Source: Saccharicrinis sp963675435
GTDB taxonomy: Bacteria; Bacteroidota; Bacteroidia; Bacteroidales; Marinilabiliaceae
Assembly (NCBI GenBank): GCA_963675435.1
Contig: OY776216.1
Span: 3,844,001-3,908,000, forward strand
Direction of reading: 5' to 3'
DNA length: 64,000 nt
Positions 25,078-34,181 of the stretch are shown in pieces. Each line of letters starts with the position of its first letter. The first letter of the stretch is position 1. The notes beneath the pieces were generated by a model. It was not told the origin of the DNA. It worked only from the letters and a program-made list of their open reading frames with translations, and ran no database searches. The position numbers and the translations under genes were made by a program.

Positions 25078-25290
25078 TAAACCCGCAATATGCATTTAAC
25101 CCGCAATATGCATTAGACCATCTATTACACATTGAAATTACTTCAAAACAAGACACTTCGTTACTTCACTTCAACTCACCAGAACGATGCTATGCCTCGT
25201 TTCAGTAAAGCCTTGTTTTATGGTACTTTCAATGTTCATTACGAAATTCTAATACATAATCCGGGTTTAAATACATAATCCGGGTTAAAT
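25078..25290. repeat. Long palindromic element with doubled GGGTTA-type ends
   Basis: The left side has two direct copies of a unit beginning TTAACCCGCAATATGCA and the right side two inverse copies ending ATCCGGGTT. Inside, CATTGAA ... AAAACAAG pairs with CTTGTTTT ... TTCAATG, and an inner loop carries AACGA / TCGTT. The whole ~213 bases can fold as one structure. It has no ORF. It resembles, but is not identical to, the 5942 and 8693 elements. Confidence 0.75.
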
Positions 25291-25361
25291 GACTGTAATG
25301 TTTTCAATTATTAATAACGCTAATATAAACTTGAGTCAATCATATTTGTATACGATTAAAG

Positions 25362-25408
25362 CACAAAGTTGTAGCAACAGTTTATTATACTGAAACTACA
25401 ACTTTGTG
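25362..25408. repeat. 13-bp perfect hairpin downstream of iorB
   Basis: CACAAAGTTGTAG (25362-25374) is fully complementary to 25396-25408 with a 21-base loop, and a second small stem (AAGGAG / CTCCTT) follows near 25418. It lies beyond the iorB stop at 25503, so it could end that transcript, but lacks a T run. Confidence 0.6.
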
Positions 25409-25502
25409 TAATAACAAGGAGCAGTCCTCCTTATTGTGAGTTAAAAGATTTTTAGCCTTTATTTTATTTACTAATGATCTATTAACCTACTGACCTACCG
25501 AC

Positions 25503-26114
25503 CTACTTTACTGCAAGTTCAGCACAGGCAATCTCAGTTCCCTTTCGGTATGCTTTTATATTTCCTTCAACAAATTTTGCAGGAACGCTGTCCTTTACTA
25601 CCTGGATCATATCATCATGAGAATAGCCTCTTAATTCAGCATAGAATCCCAACATTACAACATTCATCATTTTACTAATATCAAAATCAGGATTCTTATG
25701 CAAATCAGGATCTACAATAAATGTATTCTTTCCTGAATTTTTAATGATCTCTGTTTTGCATTCCGGCATATCTTTTTCCAATCTGGTATTTACGCTGGAA
25801 GTAGATAATTCAAAAGTACTTGTTAAAACAATGCCATCTTCTTTCAAACAATGCAAATACCGGAGTGTTTCCGTTTGCTCAAAAGATATAAGGTAATCCA
25901 CATCACCAGCTTTGATAAAAGGAGATAATACCGGCTTATTTGAATATCTAAAATGACTTTCTACTCCACCTCCACGTTGTCCTAATCCAATTACATCAGA
26001 TATTTTTAACTCATAACCAAGATTCATGTAATACTTACTTAAGAGGTTACTAAAAAGAAGTATTCCTTGTCCTCCTAAACCAGCTATGATAATATTTTTT
26101 CCTGTATCCTGCAT
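25503..26114 (-). CDS. iorB: Indolepyruvate:ferredoxin oxidoreductase, beta subunit
   Basis: A 203-residue gamma-domain subunit of a 2-oxoacid:ferredoxin oxidoreductase. The start IAGLGGQGILLFSNLLSKYY and the later GLGQRGGGVESHFRYS are characteristic. With IorA it oxidatively decarboxylates aryl pyruvates such as indolepyruvate to aryl-acetyl-CoA and reduced ferredoxin during aromatic amino acid fermentation, or the reverse in some anaerobes. It starts two bases after the iorA stop, so the two are one operon and an obligate pair. It suggests an anaerobic or facultative lifestyle. Confidence 0.94.
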   Translation of the reverse strand: MQDTGKNIIIAGLGGQGILLFSNLLSKYYMNLGYELKISDVIGLGQRGGGVESHFRYSNKPVLSPFIKAGDVDYLISFEQTETLRYLHCLKEDGIVLTSTFELSTSSVNTRLEKDMPECKTEIIKNSGKNTFIVDPDLHKNPDFDISKMMNVVMLGFYAELRGYSHDDMIQVVKDSVPAKFVEGNIKAYRKGTEIACAELAVK

Positions 26115-26116
26115 TT

Positions 26117-27922
26117 TTATGATTTTATAGCGTCAAACTTACATGCCGTAGAACATAATCCACAACCTACACAAAGATCCTCATTAATCACTATATCAAC
26201 CTTTCCGTCCTTTGTCTTCTTACTCTCAATAGCTAAACATCCTAGATTTATACATTTTCTACATTTTGTACACTTATCCTGATCAATATAACTTGGTGTG
26301 TTTTTAGGTAGTTTGAACTTTGTAACACAAGGTTTTTTGACAATAACAACAGAATTTGTTTTTGCATTTACTGCATTAGTGATTGCTTTCTCCAGGTTAT
26401 CATATTCATAGGCATCTACAGTAACAATATCTCTTACTCCTATTGCTTCACATACTTTTGAAATTTCAAGTTTGTTTTCAGGTTTGTAATTAAAACCAAA
26501 CTCGCTTGATGCTACATGCTGACCACCAGTCATTGCCAAACAGCTATTATCAACAATAATTACCGTAGATTGACTATCATTGAATATCAGGTTCATCAAC
26601 CCATTGATTCCTGTTGCCCAAAAACCACCATCACCTATCATGGCCACAAAATTTTCTTTATGATCTGTAGCAACGTTATATCCATGAGATAGTGCGATAC
26701 TTGAACCCATACACTTTTGAAGCGAATAGGATTCCATATGAGGAAAGCAACCGATTAATCCACAGGTAACATCGGCAGCTGCCTTAATTTTATGTTTCTT
26801 TAAAATATTTGCCACAAAAAGGTGTGAACATCCGGCACAGCTAACAGGTAATCGGAAAGGAATGCCTTCCATTACACTTCTTTTTTCTGCATCAGGAACA
26901 AGTCTTTCCTCAATAATATCCGGAGTAAAACGCATCATATCAGGAAATTTTGGAAATAATTCTTTTCCTACTACTGAAATCCCTAAATCCTTAATATTCT
27001 TTTCCAATAAATCATGACCATCTTCAATCACATAGAGTTCCTCTACATGTTCTGCCAATTCTCGAATCTTCTTTTCCGGAAGAGGCATCACAAGTCCTAA
27101 TTTCAAAAATGATGCTTCAGGTAAAACCTCTTTAGCGTAATAGTAGGGTGTACCTGCAGTAATTATCCCAATCTTTTTACCATTCAACTCCAGCCTGTTG
27201 AATTCAAAATCGTTACTATCCGAAGCAAGTCGCTTCATATGGGCCGGAAAATCATTAAAACATTTGGTTAATTTTGGATGTTCCGAGTCTTTTGCATTCA
27301 TCATCATGGTTGTCATGATAACTTTACTGAAACTTACCGGATATTTAACTCTGCTTTTTGCTTCGTATGTAATTTCTTCATCAATGATAACTTTACTGGT
27401 TGTTTTGCATATCACTGATGTAATTTTAAATATAACAGGTGTAGAGTATTCTTCGCTAACTTCGAAGGCTTTAACCATTAGGTCCTTTGCTTCCTGACTG
27501 TCAGCTGGCTCAAATACAGGGATATTAAACATATTACCATAATGACGAACATCATTATAGTCATCACCTGCAGTACGACCAACATCATCACCAACAACTA
27601 TTACCAGCCCACCGTTAATTTGACTACCAGCAGCACCACCCAGGGCATCTGCAGCAACATGTAAACCTACAGTTTTCATTATTGCCATACTACGATAACC
27701 TGCAAATGAAGCTCCAATAGCTACTTCCAGTCCAACTTTTTCATTAGTGGACCATTCACAATATATCTCTGGGTAATAATGATGGGTGTAATCCATTACT
27801 TCTGTTGAAGGTGTCCCCGGGAATCCGGAAGCAACCTTTACTCCTGCCTCAAAGGCTCCTCTGGCAACAGCTTCGTTACCATTCATCATTTTCATTACGG
27901 CAAACTTATTTCCTCTCTCCAT
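26117..27922 (-). CDS. iorA: Indolepyruvate:ferredoxin oxidoreductase, alpha subunit
   Basis: A 601-residue subunit. Residues about 1-180 are the pyrimidine-binding domain (SGFPGTPSTEVMDY), and about 350-500 hold the thiamine diphosphate domain (CAGCSHLFVA and IGDGGFWATGINGLMNL, then VDNSCLAMTGGQ). The C-terminus carries two [4Fe-4S] sets: CTKCRKCINLGC, which has CX2CX2CX4C spacing, and CVGCGLCSTAC. It is the first gene of the iorAB operon behind a well-formed promoter and stands opposite the MEKHLA/tilS region. Confidence 0.95.
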   Translation of the reverse strand: MERGNKFAVMKMMNGNEAVARGAFEAGVKVASGFPGTPSTEVMDYTHHYYPEIYCEWSTNEKVGLEVAIGASFAGYRSMAIMKTVGLHVAADALGGAAGSQINGGLVIVVGDDVGRTAGDDYNDVRHYGNMFNIPVFEPADSQEAKDLMVKAFEVSEEYSTPVIFKITSVICKTTSKVIIDEEITYEAKSRVKYPVSFSKVIMTTMMMNAKDSEHPKLTKCFNDFPAHMKRLASDSNDFEFNRLELNGKKIGIITAGTPYYYAKEVLPEASFLKLGLVMPLPEKKIRELAEHVEELYVIEDGHDLLEKNIKDLGISVVGKELFPKFPDMMRFTPDIIEERLVPDAEKRSVMEGIPFRLPVSCAGCSHLFVANILKKHKIKAAADVTCGLIGCFPHMESYSLQKCMGSSIALSHGYNVATDHKENFVAMIGDGGFWATGINGLMNLIFNDSQSTVIIVDNSCLAMTGGQHVASSEFGFNYKPENKLEISKVCEAIGVRDIVTVDAYEYDNLEKAITNAVNAKTNSVVIVKKPCVTKFKLPKNTPSYIDQDKCTKCRKCINLGCLAIESKKTKDGKVDIVINEDLCVGCGLCSTACKFDAIKS

Positions 27923-27984
27923 ATTCCAAAAGTGACTTCTCTCATCACTATTTTGTGATTTTTATCATTATTTTCCGAAACGTG

Positions 27985-28015
27985 CAAAAATAGATAAATT
28001 CTCAAGTCTTGCAAA
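27985..28015 (-). promoter_or_regulatory. Promoter of iorAB
   Basis: On the minus strand TTTG (28012-28015) is followed by 19 bases and TATTTTTG (27985-27992). This matches the Bacteroidota vegetative promoter TTTG-N19-TAnnTTTG exactly. The iorA ATG is about 60 bases downstream. Confidence 0.75.
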
Positions 28016-28160
28016 TTTGCCATCCATTTTCTTCAAAAAAGATAGGACTTTTATCATAAAAAAATGAAATAAAGAAATAATTTGATCTAAATACCATTGA
28101 TCAGTCCACTTCTATTTGTATAAAAAATCAATAAAATGAAACTGTTTAAAACAAGCGTTA

Positions 28161-28221
28161 ACCACCAAGACACAAAAACACCAAAAACCATAAGTAAAAT
28201 ATAATTTTTGTGATTAGTGGT
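28161..28221. repeat. Inverted repeat downstream of the MEKHLA gene
   Basis: ACCACCAAGACACAAAAA (28161-28178) is nearly complementary to 28205-28221 (TTTTTGTGATTAGTGGT). Repeats starting ACCAC-AAG-CACAAA are common intergenic palindromes in many bacteria. It may act as a terminator for the gene at 28248. Confidence 0.55.
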
Positions 28222-28247
28222 GTTCTTAGATCCACTCTGGAAAAATG

Positions 28248-28724
28248 CTACAAATACTCATATTCATCAAACATTGCTGCCTGGCCTATTCTGTTATTTT
28301 CAGCATCATATACATTCCAAAGAATTACATTTTTTATTTCAAATCTCTTTCCTGTTTTTGATATTCTGATACCTGAATAATCTTTTGAATAACCCTTTTC
28401 TGTTACTTCATTTATAAATTTTTCTCTTTGTCCCCTTTCATCGCTTTCGGCAGAATATTTAGAAGGCATGCTGGTTATTTCATCCCAAGACATTTCAAAC
28501 AAATTAAGTGCAGTTTGATTGGCATAGTTAAATACTGGATCATTGGAGCCATTATGAGCCAAAAGTACATAGTTTGCATTGAAAACTTGTTGTGCTTGTT
28601 CTTCCAAACTTAATGTAGAGTCTACTATCTCTATATTTGCTAACTCTTTTAAACTATTTGTAATTTGATGTATATAATCTTTCAAGTAACTATTATCGCT
28701 ACTTGGAATACCTGTATTATTCAT
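28248..28724 (-). CDS. MEKHLA (PAS-like) domain protein
   Basis: A 158-residue protein covering the MEKHLA domain: FNYANQTALNLFEMSWDEI near 65-85, then PSKYSAESDERGQREK, then GYSKDYSGIRISKTGKRFEIKN and NRIGQAAMFDEYEYL at the end. The fold is PAS-like and is thought to sense a ligand or redox state; here no output domain is attached. It is a single-gene unit, and its partner is unknown. The N-terminal ~30 residues are less conserved and helical. Confidence 0.85.
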   Translation of the reverse strand: MNNTGIPSSDNSYLKDYIHQITNSLKELANIEIVDSTLSLEEQAQQVFNANYVLLAHNGSNDPVFNYANQTALNLFEMSWDEITSMPSKYSAESDERGQREKFINEVTEKGYSKDYSGIRISKTGKRFEIKNVILWNVYDAENNRIGQAAMFDEYEYL

Positions 28725-28965
28725 GATTTAATATTAAATTAATAATTTGCACTCAGAAGTATCATATTTTCGAATACGTGCAATTCAAATACAAAAGTAA
28801 TCCTTCCCAAATCATTTATAGGGGCCACCACTAAATAATTTTATATTTATAATAATAGAGCTATCTCAAATTTCTGGTTCGCGCGGATTTAGCACAGCAC
28901 AATCAGCACATACAACCGTAGTGGTCATGCGTTTCTGAAGCAATGAGAGATTTAAGGATATGAAT

Positions 28966-30297
28966 TCAACGCTCCACAATAAACTTTGTAATGTACTTTG
29001 TTTTAGGTGTTATTTTATACCTATCATCTGTTCTAGATCCTATAATCCAAATAATATCATTTCCAGAAAGCATTAGCCAAGCCTCTTCTTTTTGCTGAAT
29101 TGAAAACTTAGCATCAATAAAATAGTCACTTAACTTTTTAAAGTTTTTCATTCCTAAGGGGCGGAAATCATCCCCCTGTTTCCATCTTCTGATACTTAAA
29201 GGATATTCTAGTAAGTCCTGATCAAATTGAGCTACATTTAACGATTTATCAATTTTAAAATCGTCGGCATTAATATCTTTTTCTATTTTAAGATGTATTG
29301 GATGATCTGTAAATTCTTCATCTGAAGATATGTAATAAACTGCATCTGAATCATCCTTTTTATAGGGTAGAATAATCAAATTTTGTCGATCCTTAATCAA
29401 TCGGTATTCTGAAGAATAAAACTGTTTTCCAGAAACATTTTGCTTGATGGCTTCTACAACTTCACTTACAACAGTTCCATTAAAACCATAGGGATGAAGC
29501 AGTTCAAACAAAACCAATTGCTGGTTTTTAAAATCAGTTACATGACTTAATGAGATTAAAACCGTATCGTCCTGCTCCACTACATAATCCTTTTTAATCT
29601 CTTTAATTGAATCAGATAAAAAATCACTTACCTGACTTAATCTACTCATATTATTCAACATGGTATCACCAAAAGAAGGATTAATAGAGCGAAACAATGG
29701 CAGTATTTCGTTTCTGATTTTATTTCTGTTGTAAATGGATTCTAAATTAGAAGAATCTGTTCTATATTGAAGTTGATTTTCGTTACAATAGGTCTCTAAG
29801 TCACTCCTTGAAAAGTCTAGTAATGGCCTTATAATATTATCGGTTACTGCTTTTATTCCTGTTAATCCTTTTACGCCTGTACCCCTTACTAAATTCAGGA
29901 AAAACGTTTCAATACTATCATCCTTATGATGCCCGGTTGCAATCCAATCGAATTTTTCACATGATGCCAACTCCTGAAACCAGGCATATCTTAAGTCTCT
30001 TGCTGCCATCTCTATTGAAATACCCTTTTCTTTACTGTATCCCATTGTATCAAATGATTTCAGGAACAACTTAACATGATGGTCTGCACAAAATGTTTGT
30101 ACAAAACGTTCATCGGCATCCGACTCTTCACCTCGTAAATTAAAATTACAATGGGCTGCAAATACTTCAATATCCATTTTTGTAAGCATATGTAACAGCG
30201 CCAGAGAATCAGCCCCTCCACTGAAAGCCACTAAAATTTTTTGTCCGGTTTTTACGTTGCACTCCTCTGCTAAAAATGAATAAAATTTGCCTAGCAT
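28966..30297 (-). CDS. tilS: tRNA(Ile)-lysidine synthase
   Basis: A 443-residue enzyme that attaches lysine to cytidine 34 of the AUA-reading isoleucine tRNA. The PP-loop SGGADS is at residues 26-31 when counted from the ATG at 30297; GHHKDDSIETFFLNLVRGTG is the other core motif. The C-terminal ~150 residues form the TilS-C domains (RWKQGDDFRPLGM). The upstream ATG at 30381 would add 28 residues and overlap pabB, so 30297 is preferred; it leaves 13 bases after the pabB stop. The genes are probably co-transcribed. Essential. Confidence 0.93.
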   Translation of the reverse strand: MLGKFYSFLAEECNVKTGQKILVAFSGGADSLALLHMLTKMDIEVFAAHCNFNLRGEESDADERFVQTFCADHHVKLFLKSFDTMGYSKEKGISIEMAARDLRYAWFQELASCEKFDWIATGHHKDDSIETFFLNLVRGTGVKGLTGIKAVTDNIIRPLLDFSRSDLETYCNENQLQYRTDSSNLESIYNRNKIRNEILPLFRSINPSFGDTMLNNMSRLSQVSDFLSDSIKEIKKDYVVEQDDTVLISLSHVTDFKNQQLVLFELLHPYGFNGTVVSEVVEAIKQNVSGKQFYSSEYRLIKDRQNLIILPYKKDDSDAVYYISSDEEFTDHPIHLKIEKDINADDFKIDKSLNVAQFDQDLLEYPLSIRRWKQGDDFRPLGMKNFKKLSDYFIDAKFSIQQKEEAWLMLSGNDIIWIIGSRTDDRYKITPKTKYITKFIVER

Positions 30298-30310
30298 GTA
30301 ATTTACTTTC

Positions 30311-31606
30311 TTAAGAATTAAATAATTTAAATATGGCACTGGCTTTAACCAAACACTCTTCGTATTCCATTTCCGGAACACTCTTAGCGGTTATAGCACT
30401 GCCCACCATAAACGATAAATAGTTGTTACTTGAATTATATAATAAACTCCTGATTACCACATTAAAATCAAAGTCGCCTGATGGTGTAAAATACCCCACA
30501 CTGCCCGAATACACACCTCGTTTGGTATCTTCGTACTTCTCAATCAACTTCATGGCCCTTATTTTGGGTGCTCCGGTCATCGACCCCATTGGAAAGGAAT
30601 GTTTAATGGCCTCCAAACCATTATTGTCTTTGTCTAAATTCGCAACCACTGTTGTTATCATCTGAAATACCTGAGGGAATGCATAAATTCCACACAATTC
30701 CTCCACCTGCACACTCCCCATCTTTGCCACCCTCGACAAATCATTGCGTACCAGGTCGGCAATCATTATATTTTCAGACCGCTCTTTTACGCAATGCTGC
30801 AATTCAAAGGCATTCTTCGCATCTTCTGCTTTTGTTTTTCCACGGGGAGCAGTTCCTTTTACAGGTTGACTGATTAACTTCTGCCCTTCCTTTTTTAAAT
30901 ATCTTTCTGGTGAGGCAGAAATCACATATTTATCCTTTACCTTTAAGAAAGAAGCAAATGGTGTTGGTGAAATCTGAACTAAGCGCAAATAAGTATCGTA
31001 AGGATCAATCTCTGCATGTTCTGCATAAAACTCCTGACAATAGTTTAACTCGTATATATCACCTTTGTGTATATGCTCTAAAATGGAATGAACCTTATCA
31101 ATATACTTATCCCTACTAATTTTAGAATCAAAAGTAAGAGCTCCTGTACTTTTAAAATACGTATCACAGGTATGGATCTCGCTTAGAAAGTGCGCCACAG
31201 TTTCCTCACTATCCAACTCCTCTAGATATTCAATAATCCATTGAGAATCTCTCTTTATGATCACATAACGGGGTTGAAAAAACAATGTTGAAGAAAAGTA
31301 CAATTGGTCGTAATTAACGGAATATAACTGCTCCAATTCATTTTTTAAATCATAGCCCAAATATCCGAAAAACCAATCTGATTTCTTATTCAAATTACTT
31401 AGCGCTTCAAAAGACCCCTCTTCATTATCAACACTTCCTATTCCTGCTAAAAAATCGTAGGTGTAATAGTTTACTACATTATTATCATGCTGTGTATATC
31501 CGCATGAATCATAAACCCCACAATAATCCATATTTTTACAATAAGCCAACAGCTTTTGCTTAAACAATGGTTCATCATCAATATGAATAGTATACTTTCT
31601 TCGCAT
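30311..31606 (-). CDS. pabB: Aminodeoxychorismate synthase component I
   Basis: A 431-residue chorismate-utilising enzyme making 4-amino-4-deoxychorismate for folate. K250 in SQPVKGTAPRG marks PabB, since TrpE has Ala in the PI-x-GT motif. NIMIADLVRNDLSRV and GSMTGAPK near residue 350 are the magnesium and chorismate site residues, and the tail is typical of the family. No glutaminase partner or lyase is fused. It starts downstream of a strong terminator for the peroxiredoxin gene and is followed by tilS. Confidence 0.9.
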   Translation of the reverse strand: MRRKYTIHIDDEPLFKQKLLAYCKNMDYCGVYDSCGYTQHDNNVVNYYTYDFLAGIGSVDNEEGSFEALSNLNKKSDWFFGYLGYDLKNELEQLYSVNYDQLYFSSTLFFQPRYVIIKRDSQWIIEYLEELDSEETVAHFLSEIHTCDTYFKSTGALTFDSKISRDKYIDKVHSILEHIHKGDIYELNYCQEFYAEHAEIDPYDTYLRLVQISPTPFASFLKVKDKYVISASPERYLKKEGQKLISQPVKGTAPRGKTKAEDAKNAFELQHCVKERSENIMIADLVRNDLSRVAKMGSVQVEELCGIYAFPQVFQMITTVVANLDKDNNGLEAIKHSFPMGSMTGAPKIRAMKLIEKYEDTKRGVYSGSVGYFTPSGDFDFNVVIRSLLYNSSNNYLSFMVGSAITAKSVPEMEYEECLVKASAIFKLFNS

Positions 31607-31626
31607 GGGGCAAATTTAAAATAAAA

Positions 31627-31653
31627 AAAGCACCTACAAACCGTAGGTGCTTT
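31627..31653 (-). terminator. Terminator of the peroxiredoxin gene
   Basis: AAAGCACCTAC (31627-31637) pairs with GTAGGTGCTTT (31643-31653) over a 5-base loop, with a T run beyond on the minus strand. It ends 20 bases before the pabB start, insulating the two genes. Confidence 0.92.
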
Positions 31654-31693
31654 AGTATACAAACAAATAATTCTAAATATCTAATAGAAAAAT

Positions 31694-32329
31694 TTACTCT
31701 CTTTTGCCAAGGTATTCTGAGATACCTTCTTGTGAAGCAGTTAACCCTTCTTCACCGGCATGCCAGTTAGCTGGACAAACTTCTCCGTTTTCTTCAAAAA
31801 ACTGAAGTGCATCAACCATACGTAAAGTTTCATCAACACTACGTCCTAATGGCATATCATTAACAACCTGATGACGTACAACACCTTCTTTGTCGATTAA
31901 AAATAAACCACGGTAAGCTTGTGGATTACCTTCAAATACTAATTGACCTTCGTCATTATAATCATACTCACCTGCTAATACATCATAATTTTCAGAGATA
32001 GTCATAGAAGCATCTGCTACTAACGGAAAGTTAACTCCTTTAATACCACCTTCTTTTTTCTCTGTTTGTAACCATTTCCAGTGAGAGAAAGCTGAATCTA
32101 CAGAAACACCAATTACTTGAACGTTTCTTTTTTCGAACTCAGCTAATTTATCTTGAAATGCAATAATTTCAGTTGGGCAAACAAAAGTAAAATCTGCTGG
32201 ATAAAAGAATAATACAACATTCTTTTTACCAATAAATTGATCTAATGAATAATCTGCAACAATTTCACCTCCGTTTACTACAGCTTCTGTTTTGAATGCT
32301 GGTGCTTTTTTTCCTACTAAAACTGACAT
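31694..32329 (-). CDS. 2-Cys peroxiredoxin (AhpC/Prx1 type)
   Basis: A 211-residue thiol peroxidase that reduces hydrogen peroxide and alkyl hydroperoxides, recycled by thioredoxin. The peroxidatic cysteine is C51 in YPADFTFVCPTEI and the resolving cysteine C185 in GEVCPANW. QVIGVSVDSAFSHWKW is the Thr/Ser-Arg supporting region. Length and motif spacing fit the typical dimeric or decameric class. It is a single-gene unit with its own terminator; trxB at 57284 could supply reducing power through thioredoxin. Confidence 0.95.
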   Translation of the reverse strand: MSVLVGKKAPAFKTEAVVNGGEIVADYSLDQFIGKKNVVLFFYPADFTFVCPTEIIAFQDKLAEFEKRNVQVIGVSVDSAFSHWKWLQTEKKEGGIKGVNFPLVADASMTISENYDVLAGEYDYNDEGQLVFEGNPQAYRGLFLIDKEGVVRHQVVNDMPLGRSVDETLRMVDALQFFEENGEVCPANWHAGEEGLTASQEGISEYLGKRE

Positions 32330-32530
32330 AATTTTTTGAATTTGTTTATAATGTTCTTGTTAAATTATTAATCACAAAAACCAAACAAAAGAAAGTTTAA
32401 AATGTTTGATAGGATTTATAAAAATATTAAACAAATAACAATTTTAAATATTCATATCCCTATATTACAACACCTTAACTTCTATATTATTTTTATAAAA
32501 AAATATACTCCCTTTGCAAGAAGTAAAAAA

Positions 32531-33763
32531 TTATTCTTTTTCTGCAGCGGAAAGTTCCACAATCTTTAAAATTACCTCTACTGCCTTTTGCATGCTTTCC
32601 AATGGAACAAATTCAAAGCGTCCATGAAAATTGTGTCCTCCTGCAAAAATATTAGGCGTTGGTAATCCCATAAAAGATAAACGAGAACCATCAGTACCAC
32701 CTCTAATTGGCTTAACCAAAGGTTTTACTCCAACTTGCTCCATTGCCTTTTGAGCATTGTCAACAATATATTTTACAGGCTCCACTTTTTCGCGCATATT
32801 GTAGTACTGATCTTTTACATCAATACTAACCGTTCCTTCGCCGTATTCTTTATTTACTTTATTTACAATATGCTTAATTTCCTTCTTTCTATCCTCAAAG
32901 CGATCACGTTTAAAATCACGAATAATATAAAGCAATTCACTTTTTTCAACTTCTCCTTTGAATGACATCAAATGGTAAAATCCCTCATAACCAGAAGTGT
33001 GCTCAGGAGTTTCAACACGAGGAAGCATGGTAATAATTTGGTTAGCAATTCGGATTGAATTACGCATTTTGTTTTTTGCATAACCGGGATGTACATTTCT
33101 ACCCAGCACTGTAACTTTGGCTAAAGCCGCATTAAAATTCTCATATTCCAATTCGCCAATTTCACCTCCATCCATAGTGTACGCATAATCAGCACCAAAT
33201 TTTTCCACATCAAAATAATCAGCACCCGCTCCTATCTCTTCATCAGGCGTAAATCCAATACGAATTTTACCGTGCTTAATTTCAGGATGATTTAATAAAT
33301 ATTCAGTAGCCGTAACAATTTCTGCAACACCTGCTTTATCGTCAGCACCTAATAGCGTTGTACCATCTGTTGTAATCAATGTTTGTCCCACATATTTATT
33401 CAACTCAGGAAATTCATCAGGTGCAAGAACGATATTCTCCTCCTTATTTAATACAATAGCATTGCCATCGTAATTTTCTACGATTTGCGGATTTACATTT
33501 TTACCACTAAAATCAGGACTGGTATCCACATGGGCAATAAAACCAATTACCGGAACTTCATGATCCACATTTGAAGGAATGGTAGCCATTACATATCCAT
33601 TATCATCAAGCTCTACTTCCTCAAGTCCCATTTCCTTTAATTCCTCAACTATCTTTTCAGAAAAAAACATTTGTCCCGGAGTTGATGGCGTTAATCCAGT
33701 ATCCGTATCAGATTGAGTATCAACCCCAACATACTTTAAGAATCTATCTTTTATATTTATCAT
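32531..33763 (-). CDS. pepT: Peptidase T (tripeptide aminopeptidase)
   Basis: A 410-residue M20 zinc peptidase that removes N-terminal residues from tripeptides in the cytoplasm. Metal ligands lie in GFIAHVDTSPDFSG, LLGADDKAGVAEI and FTPDEEIGAGADYFD, and GGHNFHGRFEFVPLESM near the C-terminus supplies the last histidine. The middle dimerisation domain contains VLGRNVHPGYAKNKM. Full length is normal for the family. It is a stand-alone gene upstream of the small PLDc_N gene on the same strand. Confidence 0.95.
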   Translation of the reverse strand: MINIKDRFLKYVGVDTQSDTDTGLTPSTPGQMFFSEKIVEELKEMGLEEVELDDNGYVMATIPSNVDHEVPVIGFIAHVDTSPDFSGKNVNPQIVENYDGNAIVLNKEENIVLAPDEFPELNKYVGQTLITTDGTTLLGADDKAGVAEIVTATEYLLNHPEIKHGKIRIGFTPDEEIGAGADYFDVEKFGADYAYTMDGGEIGELEYENFNAALAKVTVLGRNVHPGYAKNKMRNSIRIANQIITMLPRVETPEHTSGYEGFYHLMSFKGEVEKSELLYIIRDFKRDRFEDRKKEIKHIVNKVNKEYGEGTVSIDVKDQYYNMREKVEPVKYIVDNAQKAMEQVGVKPLVKPIRGGTDGSRLSFMGLPTPNIFAGGHNFHGRFEFVPLESMQKAVEVILKIVELSAAEKE

Positions 33764-33824
33764 TATAACGATGAATTAAATCAGATTATCAATCTGGAAA
33801 TATATCTACAATTAATAATTTGCA

Positions 33825-34046
33825 CTAATATTTATCTATTCTCTTATTCTTACCTATAATGTAGTATAGTATTGCACCTAAAAACGGCATGAACAGAACA
33901 ATTAAAACCCATATGAGTTTATCATTTCCCTCAAATTCACTATTTAAAATACTGATTAAGGCAAACAGAGGTAATAAAATAACCAATAAGAAAATTATTT
34001 CAATGCCACCAAATAAAAATGCTAAAGTCATACTTTTAAATAACAA
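33825..34046 (-). CDS. PLDc_N-type small membrane protein
   Basis: A 73-residue protein with two transmembrane helices: one at about 10-33 (LFGGIEIIFLLVILLPLFAL), then NDKLIWVLIVLFMPFLGAILYYIIGK, the hallmark of the PLDc_N (phospholipase D nuclease N-terminal) family in stand-alone form. No catalytic domain. Small members occur in membranes, with unclear function. It lies between pepT and proS; no operon link is clear. Confidence 0.8.
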   Translation of the reverse strand: MLFKSMTLAFLFGGIEIIFLLVILLPLFALISILNSEFEGNDKLIWVLIVLFMPFLGAILYYIIGKNKRIDKY

Positions 34047-34130
34047 TTAATAATTTGAAGTTGGTGCACGATCAAGCACCATAGCGTTTTGAAATCTAAA
34101 TGTAAATGTAAAAATGCCAAAATCAAAAAA

Positions 34131-34154
34131 GGGAAGCTATTAAAATAGCTTCCC
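34131..34154 (-). terminator. Terminator of proS
   Basis: GGGAAGCTATT (34131-34141) pairs exactly with AATAGCTTCCC (34144-34154) across a 2-base loop, followed on the minus strand by TTTTTTG. It is placed 27 bases after the proS stop. Confidence 0.92.
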
Positions 34155-34181
34155 TGATAAATATCATTTAATGTATTATTC

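Noticed and set aside
28963..28985. Stretch resembling the 3' end of mnmA (GAATTCAACGCTCCACAA)
   Set aside because: Only about 21 bases match with three differences, there is no upstream similarity, and it overlaps the tilS end, so chance is sufficient.
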